From Pseudobdellovibrionaceae bacterium (GTDB lineage: Bacteria; Bdellovibrionota; Bdellovibrionia; Bdellovibrionales; Bdellovibrionaceae): DNA of 64,000 nt. Where the stretch lies: NCBI GenBank assembly GCA_022843825.1, contig JALHMX010000004.1, positions 1 through 64,000 on the forward strand, in the 5' to 3' direction. This document shows, piece by piece, positions 44,363-53,345 of this stretch. The position numbers and the translations under genes are program-made. The notes beneath the pieces are model-generated. The model was not told the DNA's origin and ran no database searches. It was given only the letters and a program-made list of their open reading frames with translations. Every line of letters begins with the position of its first letter. Position 1 is the stretch's first letter.

Positions 44363-44659
44363 ATGGTTGTTATTCGTTTAGCTCGAGTTGGTTCAAAGCA
44401 TGACCCTAAATACAGAATCACTGTAGCTGATTCTCGTAAATACGTTACTGGTAAATTTATTGAAGTTTTAGGAACTTACATTCCTTCTCCTCGTGGTAAA
44501 GAGACTAAAGTCACACTTAACGTAGAGAAAGCTAAAACATGGCTATCTCAAGGTGCTCAACCATCAGATACAGTTCGTCACGTGTTTAAATTAGGTGGGC
44601 TCGAGATGCCAGCAAGAAAATCTCCGCCAAAAACCAAAGTAAAATCTAAAAAAGCGTAA
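44363..44659 (+). CDS. rpsP: Ribosomal protein bS16
   Basis: 98 residues: VVIRLARVGSKHDPKYRITVADSRKYVTGKFIEVLGTYIPSP is typical S16, with a Lys-rich tail. GGAAGG lies upstream. First gene of the rpsP-khpA-rimM-trmD-rplS chain that is widely conserved after ffh. Confidence 0.97.
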   Translation: MVVIRLARVGSKHDPKYRITVADSRKYVTGKFIEVLGTYIPSPRGKETKVTLNVEKAKTWLSQGAQPSDTVRHVFKLGGLEMPARKSPPKTKVKSKKA

Positions 44660-44729
44660 TCTAATTGCTTGAGACCGTCTGCAATTTTTGCAAAACTGTC
44701 TTTGTACTTCGGATGTAGAAGAGGGGCGT

Positions 44730-44969
44730 ATGGACAATTTAAAAGAGCTTGTTGAACACATGGCCAAATCATTGGTCGATAAACCTGAAAACGTTGTAGT
44801 CGATGAAATTCCTGGTCAACAAACAACATTGCTTGCATTAAAAGTTGATAAGGAAGACCTGGGTAAAGTCATCGGGAAACAAGGAAAAACAGCTGCTGCG
44901 ATGAGAACAATAATAAGAGCCGCTGGAACCAAATTAAATAAAAGATACCACTTAGATATCGTTGAATAA
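44730..44969 (+). CDS. khpA: KH-domain RNA-binding protein KhpA
   Basis: 79 residues from ATG 44730 (GAGGGG upstream): LKELVEHMAKSLVDKPENV then the KH loop GKVIGKQGKTAAAMRTIIRAA. Short KH proteins between rpsP and rimM are KhpA, an RNA chaperone partner of KhpB. Stop overlaps the rimM start by 8 bp. Confidence 0.93.
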   Translation: MDNLKELVEHMAKSLVDKPENVVVDEIPGQQTTLLALKVDKEDLGKVIGKQGKTAAAMRTIIRAAGTKLNKRYHLDIVE

Positions 44970-45519
44970 TAAAAACAATACAGACCATTCAGATATTTCA
45001 CCTAAACTTCGCAAAGTAGGGAAACTTAAAAGTTCTCACGGGATACGCGGAGATATTTTTTTTCTTATTTTTTCTAAAGATGCATCGTGGTTACAACCCA
45101 ATATGAAAATCTATCTTCCCAAAAACAACTCATTTGAAGAAAAAGTAATTCAAAAATGCAAACCTCATAAAGACGGTGCAATTATCACCTTGGAGGGTAT
45201 CAACAGCCGCAATGATTCAGACCTTCTGTTGTCACAAGAAGTTTGGGTGTCTGCGGATTTGTTTGTATCGGAAGACAAGGGAAACTTGTATTTGATCGAA
45301 CTTGAGAATTTTGAAGTTGTCGATGCGATGTTAGGAATGATCGGTCGTATTGAGGGATTTTCTTCCAATGGAATGCAGGATTTGCTGATCGTCGTTAATA
45401 ATGATAAGAGCTATGAAATCCCTTTTGTTAAAGAGTTTATCCAAGAGATTGATTATAAAAAAAGAAGCATAAAGACTCAGCTTCCTGAAGGATTATTGGA
45501 TATAAACTATGAAGATTAG
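44962..45519 (+). CDS. rimM: Ribosome maturation factor RimM
   Basis: 185 residues, TTG start inside khpA. KVGKLKSSHGIRGDIFFLIFSKD opens the RimM domain and the C-terminal PRC-barrel part contains FEVVDAMLGMIGRIEGFSSNGMQDLLIV and EIPFVKEFIQEID. It assists 30S maturation and binds S19. Overlaps trmD by 11 bp. Confidence 0.93.
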   Translation: MNNKNNTDHSDISPKLRKVGKLKSSHGIRGDIFFLIFSKDASWLQPNMKIYLPKNNSFEEKVIQKCKPHKDGAIITLEGINSRNDSDLLLSQEVWVSADLFVSEDKGNLYLIELENFEVVDAMLGMIGRIEGFSSNGMQDLLIVVNNDKSYEIPFVKEFIQEIDYKKRSIKTQLPEGLLDINYED

Positions 45520-46297
45520 TTTTATTACACTTTTTCCTGAATTTATTAAAAGTTACATTCAGACAGGGCTTTTGGGTCGAGCGCAGTTAAATAACATATT
45601 TGAGTTTGAAGTTTATAACATAAGAGATAATGCCGAAGGTAATTATAAGTCTGTGGACGACACTGTTTATGGTGGTGGGGATGGCGCTTTAATTCAGTAT
45701 GCTCCATTAAAGAAAACTTTAGATCAAATTGAATTAGCTTCAGATAGCGCGGTGATCTACTTATCTCCACAAGGCCGACCGCTAGATAGTGCATTAATTA
45801 ATGAGTTAAAAAATAAGAAACACTTGGTCTTAGTTTCAGGCCGGTACGCCGGAATTGACCAGCGTTTTATTACACGCCATGTGCATATTGAGGTCTCTAT
45901 AGGTGACTACGTATTAAGTGGTGGTGAGTTACCCAGTCTGGTTTTAGTCGAGTGCCTATCAAGACAATGTGATGGAGTATTGGGGAATCAGAAATCTTCG
46001 AAGGAAGATTCATTTGTTAATAATTTTTTAGAAGCCCCGCAATTTACAAAACCTGTGGAAATTGACGGTATGACGGTGCCTCAGGTGTTGACATCCGGTG
46101 ATCACAAAAAGATTGAAGTGTGGAAAAAAAATATGTCTGTTTTAATGACTTTAAGTAAACGAGAAGACCTTATAGCCAGTCATGACCATATTAATTGGCC
46201 GGATGTTTTAAGTTTTTATAATTCGCTTTCTGAGGAAGACAAAAACCTTATGCAGATTCATCATTTGTTAGAAAAAATAAAGAAATACAGTTTATGA
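45509..46297 (+). CDS. trmD: tRNA (guanine-N1)-methyltransferase TrmD
   Basis: 262 residues, SPOUT fold: ISFITLFPEFIKSYIQTGLLGRA, YGGGDGALIQYAPL, LSPQGRPLD, and the trefoil knot region SGRYAGIDQRFI, IGDYVLSGGELPSLVL. Methylates G37 of tRNAs to prevent frameshifting. Overlaps the next gene by 4 bp. Confidence 0.97.
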   Translation: MKISFITLFPEFIKSYIQTGLLGRAQLNNIFEFEVYNIRDNAEGNYKSVDDTVYGGGDGALIQYAPLKKTLDQIELASDSAVIYLSPQGRPLDSALINELKNKKHLVLVSGRYAGIDQRFITRHVHIEVSIGDYVLSGGELPSLVLVECLSRQCDGVLGNQKSSKEDSFVNNFLEAPQFTKPVEIDGMTVPQVLTSGDHKKIEVWKKNMSVLMTLSKREDLIASHDHINWPDVLSFYNSLSEEDKNLMQIHHLLEKIKKYSL

Positions 46298-46866
46298 AAA
46301 GAAAAGCCCCATTAGCTGTTGCGCTTATGCATTATCCGACCATAGATCGTCAGGGCGACATAGTGGCCACGAATATAACCCATTTTGATATTCACGATAT
46401 TGCGCGGGCATGCCGAGTGTATGGGGTAGATCGCTATTTTTTAATTCACCCTATTGCCGAACAGCTTATGTTTGTAGAAAGGGTCCTCGATCATTGGCGT
46501 ACCGGCGATGGGTCCAAATTTAATCCCATGAGGAAAACGGCATTAACTGACGTTTATGTTGCTGAAAACTTGGACAAGGCTTGTTCGGACTGGGGTTATC
46601 CTGATGCTAAAATTGTGGCTACCCATGCTCGTCAGCTGCCAGGACAGGAAAAGTTCAGTTTTGGTAAGTTTAAAGAGCAGCTATTAAGTCAGGATAGTAC
46701 ACCCTACATTCTTATTTTTGGGACAGGCTTTGGTTTGACTTCGGATTTTATGAAAAACTGTCATGCTGTATTAGAACCTATTCGAGGAGACTCGAAAGAT
46801 GATTATCGGCATCTGAGTGTGAGATCGGCCGTGAGTATCTGTTTGGATCGACTTCTGGGCACTTGA
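46294..46866 (+). CDS. SPOUT-type RNA methyltransferase beside TrmD
   Basis: 190 residues: VALMHYPTIDRQGDIVATNITHFDIHDIARACRVYGVDRYFLIHP and LIFGTGFGLTS, LEPIRGDSKDDYRHLSVRSAVSICLDRLL show the SPOUT_MTase_2 type knot. The target RNA is unknown. It sits between trmD and rplS, an arrangement I recall from several delta-proteobacterial lineages. Confidence 0.82.
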   Translation: MKRKAPLAVALMHYPTIDRQGDIVATNITHFDIHDIARACRVYGVDRYFLIHPIAEQLMFVERVLDHWRTGDGSKFNPMRKTALTDVYVAENLDKACSDWGYPDAKIVATHARQLPGQEKFSFGKFKEQLLSQDSTPYILIFGTGFGLTSDFMKNCHAVLEPIRGDSKDDYRHLSVRSAVSICLDRLLGT

Positions 46867-46922
46867 CCCACCTGGGGTGACATGGTAACACCATATGTCT
46901 TAAAGAAAACAAAGGGATACAT

Positions 46923-47360
46923 ATGGCTAAAGCAACTGCAGCAAAATCAAAATCTACTAAGAAAAAGACGGTTTCAACAGCTGTTGAAACTAATTTGGTT
47001 CGTCGTGTGACTCATAAAAAGAAAACAGCAAATACTAAAATAGCTGATTTTTCTCCAGGCGATACAGTCAAAGTTTATGTTAAAGTTATTGAAGGTGAAA
47101 AAGAGCGTGTTCAGCTTTATAAAGGCGTAGTGACTAAAATCCAAGGACACTCTCATAAAACGTTTACTGTTCGTAAAATTTCTGCAGGCGTGGGTGTTGA
47201 AAGAACGTTTCCGTACTCTTCTCCAGCGGTAGATTCAGTGGAAATCGTAAGTTACGGTAAAGTACGTCGCGCTAAACTTTATTATCTGCGAGATCTTGAT
47301 GGTAAGGCAGCTCGTATCGAGTCTGAGTTAGCTGCTGTTAATGAAACGGCTGCTGAGTAA
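46923..47360 (+). CDS. rplS: Ribosomal protein bL19 with basic N-terminal extension
   Basis: 145 residues. The L19 core starts near residue 38 ([31 protein letters not shown]...[29 protein letters not shown]). It has an added Lys/Ala/Thr-rich leader of about 35 residues, longer than the usual L19 (about 115). Overlaps rnhB by 20 bp. Confidence 0.95.
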   Translation: MAKATAAKSKSTKKKTVSTAVETNLVRRVTHKKKTANTKIADFSPGDTVKVYVKVIEGEKERVQLYKGVVTKIQGHSHKTFTVRKISAGVGVERTFPYSSPAVDSVEIVSYGKVRRAKLYYLRDLDGKAARIESELAAVNETAAE

Positions 47361-47985
47361 TCAAATTAAAGTTAAAGAAATTCTAGCCACCACTTCATTG
47401 TCCATAGTAGGAGTTGATGAAGTAGGCCGTGGTTGTATCGCCGGACCAGTCTGTGCCGGCGTTGTTATTTTCAACCCTCTGTCCAAATCAAATCTTAAAA
47501 ATTACGTTGATTCTAAAAGTATTCGTGAAGCTCAAAGGCAGCAGCTATCTGAAGAAATTTTGTCAGAGCATATGTGCGCACTAGGATGGGCCACCGTTAA
47601 TGAGATAGATCAGATAAACATTCGTCAGGCGGCTTTATTAGCCATGCGCAGGGCCGTCCTAGAGCTTACCGAGAGCTATAAGATTCAGATTGATCAGCAA
47701 CTTCTTATGATTGATGGTTTAGATATTATTCCGAATCTCGTCGGATACAAACAGCAAAATGTGATTAAAGGTGATCAACTCCTTCGTCAAATTTCTGCAG
47801 CTTCAATTATTGCTAAGGTGGCTCGAGACAACTTAATGAAAAATTTTTCTCTTGAGCATCCAGAGTATGGGTTTGAAAATCACAAGGGGTACGGCACTGT
47901 CACACATCGAAAAGCCATCGAAAAATTTGGGGTCACCACGTATCACCGAAGAACTTTTGCCGGAGTTAAAGAGTATATCCGTTAA
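47341..47985 (+). CDS. rnhB: Ribonuclease HII
   Basis: 214 residues. [21 protein letters not shown] holds the acidic pair; DGLDIIPN and [12 protein letters not shown] follow. Removes RNA from RNA-DNA hybrids. The ATG lies within the end of rplS, indicating coupled translation. Confidence 0.95.
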   Translation: MKRLLSNQIKVKEILATTSLSIVGVDEVGRGCIAGPVCAGVVIFNPLSKSNLKNYVDSKSIREAQRQQLSEEILSEHMCALGWATVNEIDQINIRQAALLAMRRAVLELTESYKIQIDQQLLMIDGLDIIPNLVGYKQQNVIKGDQLLRQISAASIIAKVARDNLMKNFSLEHPEYGFENHKGYGTVTHRKAIEKFGVTTYHRRTFAGVKEYIR

Positions 47986-48301
47986 CCAACATAAAGGTCA
48001 TTGGGCGGAGTCGACAGCTAGGGACTACTTTCTTAAACTCAACTATGCTTTTGTAGGACACAGAAAAAAACTTAAATTTGGAGAAGTCGATTTAATGTTC
48101 CAAAAGAGCCAACAGGTACTGTTGGTGGAAGTTAAATATTTGCATAATGAATGGATGAGCTTTCAACGGATATCGCGTCATCAAAAGAAAAAAATAATTT
48201 TAAATGTTGTTTTTTATCAGTCTATGAATCCAAAGCACGAAGTCAAGGCCTTGCTCTGCTTGGTGGATGCAAAAAAGAAAATAACAATTATAGAATTGTG
48301 A
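47957..48301 (+). CDS. yraN: YraN/UPF0102 family nuclease-like protein
   Basis: 114 residues from TTG 47957, overlapping rnhB; a longer frame reaches back to 47852 but that part lacks family similarity. [52 protein letters not shown] shows the restriction-endonuclease-like core (GEVDLM...VEVK). YraN typically follows rnhB. Start choice uncertain. Confidence 0.8.
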   Translation: MPELKSISVNQHKGHWAESTARDYFLKLNYAFVGHRKKLKFGEVDLMFQKSQQVLLVEVKYLHNEWMSFQRISRHQKKKIILNVVFYQSMNPKHEVKALLCLVDAKKKITIIEL

Positions 48302-48309
48302 ACAGATTT

Positions 48310-50670
48310 TTAATTAATATTTAGCTCTGTCGGCGGAATAACTTTAGTAGGTTTTCCATCCCATGAGAAGTCAAAACTAAATCTCCACTCGGCTTCAGTT
48401 CCAATTTTTTGTTCTCTCAGTAAATTGATGGCCCAGCATTCTCCAGGGGGTTTAATTTGAGCAATCATTGATACTTTTTTTACCCTTGAGTCCGCTTGAC
48501 GATTTTCACTGGTGTCTAAAATAACTCCTGTTAGTACATTGATATAGGTACTGACAAATCCTAAAGCCAAGGAAACATCATCTTGTTTGGGTTCTTCGGA
48601 TCGCTTAGAAATGTATCCAATTTTAAAATATTGCTGGTAAATATTTTTATAGGTCAATGTTGTATATGAGTTCGTCGCAGACAAGTAAGGATAAAAGTAG
48701 GATTCATTTGAAACTATAAAGTCGCTTAAATAGAGGTTGGCATTGCTGTAGAGTGCCGACAAGGGTTGTGATTTATTCTCTCCGTAGAAGGCCTGATATA
48801 TATCGTAAGACTGTTTAAGTTGGAAATCGAAAATATTAGCATAGGCTTGAGTTTCATTGTTTTTTTGTATGACTCGGTTAACTAAAGTGACGGTAATAAA
48901 GTTTCGATCGTAAAGACGGTCGTTATAATCAAACTGGATTTTGCGATCAGTATTTATGTCATTGTCGGAAATTGTTTGTCGTGACAGTATGGGGATCTCT
49001 CCGTTTATTGTAGTTCCAAAAAAGGGGTGAATATCCTCTTGTAACCAAGGAATCCAGCGGTAAGAAATTTCGGGGATAAATTCATGTTTATATTTATTAT
49101 CCTCGGACTCATAAATGCGATAAAGTTTACTGCGAGAAACCAGGTCAAATTCAAGATATCTTTTAGTGCTGTAAGGGTCATCCCCAACTGGAAATAAATA
49201 ATGGGCTTCGTTGTATGAAACCTCTGGCGTTATACTGACCACATCACCGATAGAATAAGAAGGAGTTAATAAAGTTCCTCGTGCAAAAAATCTTTGTCCA
49301 GTTCTTATAATATCTGAGTCGGGATCGTAAACTCCACCAGCAGTGAGTTGGCAATTTGGGGAAAGTTTGTTCTCATCATTTTCACATCGAGGGTCGTTAA
49401 GTAGGTTAGAAACATATTTTTGAGTCCCATCAATTGAGACATCATCGAAGTCGCGGTCACGATGGAAGTTGGTATAGTTAAAGTTAAGTTTATAATACAC
49501 ATGCGAGTCGCCTATTTGCTGAAGTGTCGTATCATATTTAATCTCAGGAAGCTGATGAACAGCCATAGAGTTATCTGATAGTGCATTAGCGGACAACAGA
49601 TGTTTATAGTAAATCGTGTTAATGCTAAAAGAAGTGTTGTCGGTATTTTTGGTGTAGTTAAGTCGATTTTCTAGGGCGCTATCAGCGTAGTTTGGGAACT
49701 CATCGCTATAAAAATCCTTAGGGTATTGAATATCGCTGACTTGATTAAGTGTAAGTCTTAGTTTGTTGGATTCATTGAATCCATGTTCGGCGTAACCCCT
49801 TGCGCTCCAGCGATCATAGTCGGAGTCAATTTCGCTGACAGGTATAAATGAAGTATAACGTCGTTGCGAAGCAAATAATCTATCAGGAATATGAGAAAAA
49901 GATAATGTCCCTGTTGAATTTTTCGCCAGGGCGTAGTTGTACTCCATTTGTTTTTTTAAACCACCACGTTCGTAGTTAGTTAATTTAAAAGTAAGATCTT
50001 GGGATCGAGACACAGCAAGAAATAGACTTTGGCTAAAGAAAACACCGCGATCACTTTTAGAGCCAAATTCCGGAGTAAGGAGTCCGGTTTGTCTTTCATT
50101 TTTTAAAGGCACCATAAAATAAGGTAGCCACAGCACGGGTATGCCAGACACACGTAAAAAAGCGTTCTTTAGAAAAGCATACCCACCAATTTCAGCATCA
50201 ATTTCTGAGCTATCAAAACTCCAGGTTGCGGGGCAATTGCTGCAAGCGGTATAGTCCGCATCTACTACAAAAAACTGATTTTTACCCCTTTGTTCAATTC
50301 GACGCCCTGAAAAGAAGATGTTATTTGATTTAACGTACCCGTTAATAATAACGGCCGTGTTATTTTCGTAATTAAGATCAAACTGATCGCCGCCAACTTC
50401 AACAGTCATATTTTTAACGACGACGTTACCTGCAAAAGAAGCTGTTTTATTTCTTTGATCAATTCTTGCTGAATCAGCAGAGATATGTTCTTCGCCAAAA
50501 AGAATTTGTACCTTTCCAGTAAGTTCAGTTTCTCCGGTCTCTAGGTTGCGTGATACATTTTCACTAGAGATAGTAAATTGATCTATTTTAGCTACGGACA
50601 TAGAAGAACCCTGAGCATAGGCAACAAGCGAAATCAGATGTGCAAACAAGATGATAATAAAGTGTCTCAC
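48310..50670 (-). CDS. lptD: LPS-assembly protein LptD
   Basis: 786 residues: signal peptide (1-19), periplasmic OstA jellyroll (ETGELTGKVQILFGEEHISADSARIDQRNKTASFAGNVVV), then a large beta-barrel domain of alternating strands. FSQSLFLAVSRSQDLTFKLTNYERGG and PVLWLPYFMVPLKNERQTGLLTPEFG are LptD_C marks. Cys pairs (CSNC; PRCENDENKLSPNC) likely form disulfides. Inserts LPS in the outer membrane with LptE. Confidence 0.93.
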   Translation of the reverse strand: MRHFIIILFAHLISLVAYAQGSSMSVAKIDQFTISSENVSRNLETGETELTGKVQILFGEEHISADSARIDQRNKTASFAGNVVVKNMTVEVGGDQFDLNYENNTAVIINGYVKSNNIFFSGRRIEQRGKNQFFVVDADYTACSNCPATWSFDSSEIDAEIGGYAFLKNAFLRVSGIPVLWLPYFMVPLKNERQTGLLTPEFGSKSDRGVFFSQSLFLAVSRSQDLTFKLTNYERGGLKKQMEYNYALAKNSTGTLSFSHIPDRLFASQRRYTSFIPVSEIDSDYDRWSARGYAEHGFNESNKLRLTLNQVSDIQYPKDFYSDEFPNYADSALENRLNYTKNTDNTSFSINTIYYKHLLSANALSDNSMAVHQLPEIKYDTTLQQIGDSHVYYKLNFNYTNFHRDRDFDDVSIDGTQKYVSNLLNDPRCENDENKLSPNCQLTAGGVYDPDSDIIRTGQRFFARGTLLTPSYSIGDVVSITPEVSYNEAHYLFPVGDDPYSTKRYLEFDLVSRSKLYRIYESEDNKYKHEFIPEISYRWIPWLQEDIHPFFGTTINGEIPILSRQTISDNDINTDRKIQFDYNDRLYDRNFITVTLVNRVIQKNNETQAYANIFDFQLKQSYDIYQAFYGENKSQPLSALYSNANLYLSDFIVSNESYFYPYLSATNSYTTLTYKNIYQQYFKIGYISKRSEEPKQDDVSLALGFVSTYINVLTGVILDTSENRQADSRVKKVSMIAQIKPPGECWAINLLREQKIGTEAEWRFSFDFSWDGKPTKVIPPTELNIN

Positions 50671-50781
50671 GGCCTAAATAGTCTAGAAACAGAATATAAG
50701 AAAGTCACGGCGTATTGCTCAGTAAATAAGTGTCTCAAATAAATACTCATGTCATCAGGTATTTTTGACGATAAAGACTTG

Positions 50782-51906
50782 ATGAAAATGAGACTGCTAT
50801 TCCTATTTGGGGTTATAACACTAAGTTCGATATTGAATGCGCAGGTTCCTCAGAATCAACCCTGGAGGCCGCCAGTTTATGGTGAGCAGGTTGGAATGGG
50901 TTACGATGCAAATACTTTTGCTATTCCTGAGGCACTCAAGGAAGAAGTTAACTTTTGGATTAAAATTTATACACATTATACGACTCATCAAGGGGTCTTT
51001 CATGTAGCTGGAGGGATCAACCAAATTTTAGGCGAAATTGACTTAACGGATGTTCATTTGAATCCTAAATGGGGTCCGATTCGTCGGGAAAAAGAGGCAG
51101 AACTTATTATAAAACGCCAACGCCAACGCATAGCTAAAGAAAAGAAAATGGATATTAAAAATATACGACTGCAAATGGGATTAAAAGACCGTATGCAAAA
51201 AGCTATCTATGAGTCAGGCAAATATTTACCCATGATGGAAGAGATCTTTGAGAAACATAAGCTCCCTAAAGAGCTCACGCGGGTCGTTTTTGTTGAAAGT
51301 TCTTTTAATACCTTAGCGAAGTCAAAAGTGGGGGCTAGCGGTTTATGGCAGATTATGCCTGCCGTGGGTCGTAAATATAAATATCTTCATAAAAGTTATG
51401 ACAAGCGAGATCATCCTCAATACGCAACCGAGTTAGCTGCAGATATTTTTAAACAAAACTATCGGATATTGAAGTCCTGGCCGCTGGCGGTGACTTCTTA
51501 TAACTTTGGCGTCGGCAGAATGATGAAAGTACGAAAAAAACTTAAAGCCTCTGATGCGCAGGGAATTTTTGGATCCCAAAAGCTAAAAAAGCATATTGGC
51601 TTTGCATCCAGAAATTTTTACGCAACATTTCTGGCGGCACTTCATGTCGAAGCCCATGCCAACATATACTTCGGTGAGCCTTTTATGGTGGCTCAACCAT
51701 TAAAGCTTAAACATATCTATTTAACTAGAAATACTAAATTTGAAGAAATTGTTAAAAAACACAATTTAGAAAATCAAGAATTTAAAAAATTGAATGTGCA
51801 TATAGAATCGAGACTTCTAAGAAAAGGACGAGTTTTGCCTAAGGGAACATTGGTCTCTGTTCCGGTAGAAGACAGTCGTGAAAAAGTCGCGGACTCCGAT
51901 AACTAG
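50782..51906 (+). CDS. Lytic transglycosylase, SLT/MltD-like
   Basis: About 374 residues. After a signal peptide ([19 protein letters not shown]) and a linker comes an SLT domain: [34 protein letters not shown] with the catalytic Glu in VES, and [11 protein letters not shown]. The C-terminal [20 protein letters not shown] and [11 protein letters not shown] look LysM-like. Cuts glycan strands of peptidoglycan. ATG 50749 is another possible start; neither has a clear ribosome site. Confidence 0.88.
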   Translation: MKMRLLFLFGVITLSSILNAQVPQNQPWRPPVYGEQVGMGYDANTFAIPEALKEEVNFWIKIYTHYTTHQGVFHVAGGINQILGEIDLTDVHLNPKWGPIRREKEAELIIKRQRQRIAKEKKMDIKNIRLQMGLKDRMQKAIYESGKYLPMMEEIFEKHKLPKELTRVVFVESSFNTLAKSKVGASGLWQIMPAVGRKYKYLHKSYDKRDHPQYATELAADIFKQNYRILKSWPLAVTSYNFGVGRMMKVRKKLKASDAQGIFGSQKLKKHIGFASRNFYATFLAALHVEAHANIYFGEPFMVAQPLKLKHIYLTRNTKFEEIVKKHNLENQEFKKLNVHIESRLLRKGRVLPKGTLVSVPVEDSREKVADSDN

Positions 51907-52331
51907 TTAAATAACTTTAGATACTCTGAATAGCCTTCCGCTGTCAGCTTATCCTTAGGGATAAAGCGCAATGATGCTGAATTAATACAGTATCGTAATC
52001 CACCGCGATCCTGAGGGCCGTCAGGAAATACGTGGCCAAGATGGGAGTCAGCACCTAAACTTCGAACTTCAGTTCGCTGTCGACCATGACTTTCATCTAA
52101 AAGAGTTGTTATTGAAGTCGCATCTAAAGGTTGGGTGAAGCTGGGCCATCCAGAGCCTGAATCAAATTTATGAATTGAACTAAACAAGGGAACACCAGAA
52201 ATGATATCCACATAAATACCTTCCTGTTTGTTGTCCCAATATTCATTATCAAATGCGGGTTCGGTTCCACATTGTTGAGTGACAGCGTATTGTATCGGTG
52301 TAAGTTGGCTTAGATTTTTTTTATTATTCAT
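51903..52331 (-). CDS. msrB: Peptide-methionine (R)-S-oxide reductase, non-zinc type
   Basis: 142 residues. [54 protein letters not shown] and [15 protein letters not shown] are MsrB, catalytic Cys in RYCINS. Both CXXC zinc pairs are absent, as in PilB-type enzymes, and the resolving Cys of SGCGWPSF is Ser. Cys21 (QQCGTEP) might resolve instead. Convergent with the lytic transglycosylase gene (4-bp overlap). Confidence 0.93.
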   Translation of the reverse strand: MNNKKNLSQLTPIQYAVTQQCGTEPAFDNEYWDNKQEGIYVDIISGVPLFSSIHKFDSGSGWPSFTQPLDATSITTLLDESHGRQRTEVRSLGADSHLGHVFPDGPQDRGGLRYCINSASLRFIPKDKLTAEGYSEYLKLFN

Positions 52332-52421
52332 AGAGTGAATATATCAATCTAAGTCTAGAAAAACTAGACCTACGTATTGAGTCGGGTTAAAAAACGGCAA
52401 AAATCCCCTTACGATATAGTC

Positions 52422-53123
52422 ATGGGGATAAAAAATAATATTAAGTCGGTGTTAGGTGCATTTCTTTTGTGCTCTTTATTCAGTTGCCAGGGATCTACCT
52501 ATTCGGAACATGATGTCGCAGATATTGTTGAAGCTACACAGCCGCAGCAAAAGCCTGAGGGTGTTGGTTATACAAATCGATCATGTGCTCATGCTAACAA
52601 TGGTCAATTCACACAAGTTAATCTGGGGCTTAGTAAGCTAGATTACTTTTTAAATCGCTGTTATTCGGAAACTAACTCTAAAGCCTGGTGTGACCAAGTC
52701 GCGCGTCCCAATCCAGACAGTCGGCCCACATTTAACTGCACATACTCACCGCAACAACCACACTTTTTAATTCATCCTGATGAGAACACCTGGGCCCACG
52801 CCATTCAAGCGGTGAAGCTAGTTCAAGAGATGGTGTCCTTAGGAATTGGAGTAGAAGTTATTTATAATTGGTGGCGGCCAGAGCCTTATAACGCAAATGT
52901 GGGTGGTGCAGCAGGAAGACATCCCTATGGAACTTCAGTGGATGTGCGTTTTAAGAACAAGGCAGAGCAAAACCGTGCTCATCAAAAATTATGCGAATGG
53001 AGAAGTCACGGTCGACTACGTGCTTTAGGTTATTACCCAGGAACGGGTTTACATTTAGGAGTTGGTGATACTCAAGCGAATACTTGGGGTAAAGGTTGTC
53101 CATCAGGATTTAATACTTTGTAA
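52422..53123 (+). CDS. Lipoprotein with M15 (D-Ala-D-Ala carboxypeptidase-like) domain
   Basis: 233 residues from ATG 52422; TTG 52377 is possible. Lipobox LFSC follows a hydrophobic signal. IYNWWRPEPYNANVGGAAGRHPYGTSVDVRF and GTGLHLGVGD place the His-Asp-His zinc triad of M15 or a related Peptidase_M15_2 domain. Multiple cysteines (CAH, CYSE, WCDQ, NCTY, LCEW, GCP) suggest disulfides. Probably a periplasmic cell-wall peptidase. Confidence 0.8.
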   Translation: MGIKNNIKSVLGAFLLCSLFSCQGSTYSEHDVADIVEATQPQQKPEGVGYTNRSCAHANNGQFTQVNLGLSKLDYFLNRCYSETNSKAWCDQVARPNPDSRPTFNCTYSPQQPHFLIHPDENTWAHAIQAVKLVQEMVSLGIGVEVIYNWWRPEPYNANVGGAAGRHPYGTSVDVRFKNKAEQNRAHQKLCEWRSHGRLRALGYYPGTGLHLGVGDTQANTWGKGCPSGFNTL

Positions 53124-53345
53124 AAGCGTGCAGCCTTTAGACATTGTGTTTTTATCATCATTTATAATAACAATCCATTCAGTTGCAATTCAAAGCGCTC
53201 TGTTTATGTCAATCTGAGAAAATCTCATTTTGATCACTACAAATCGAAAAAAATTTATCCATATTAATCATTCTAAAAACAAATAAAGCGGCTCTAGCAG
53301 GTCCTTCTGTTGCACATAACTGTAATAGTTAATTGGGGGGATTGT

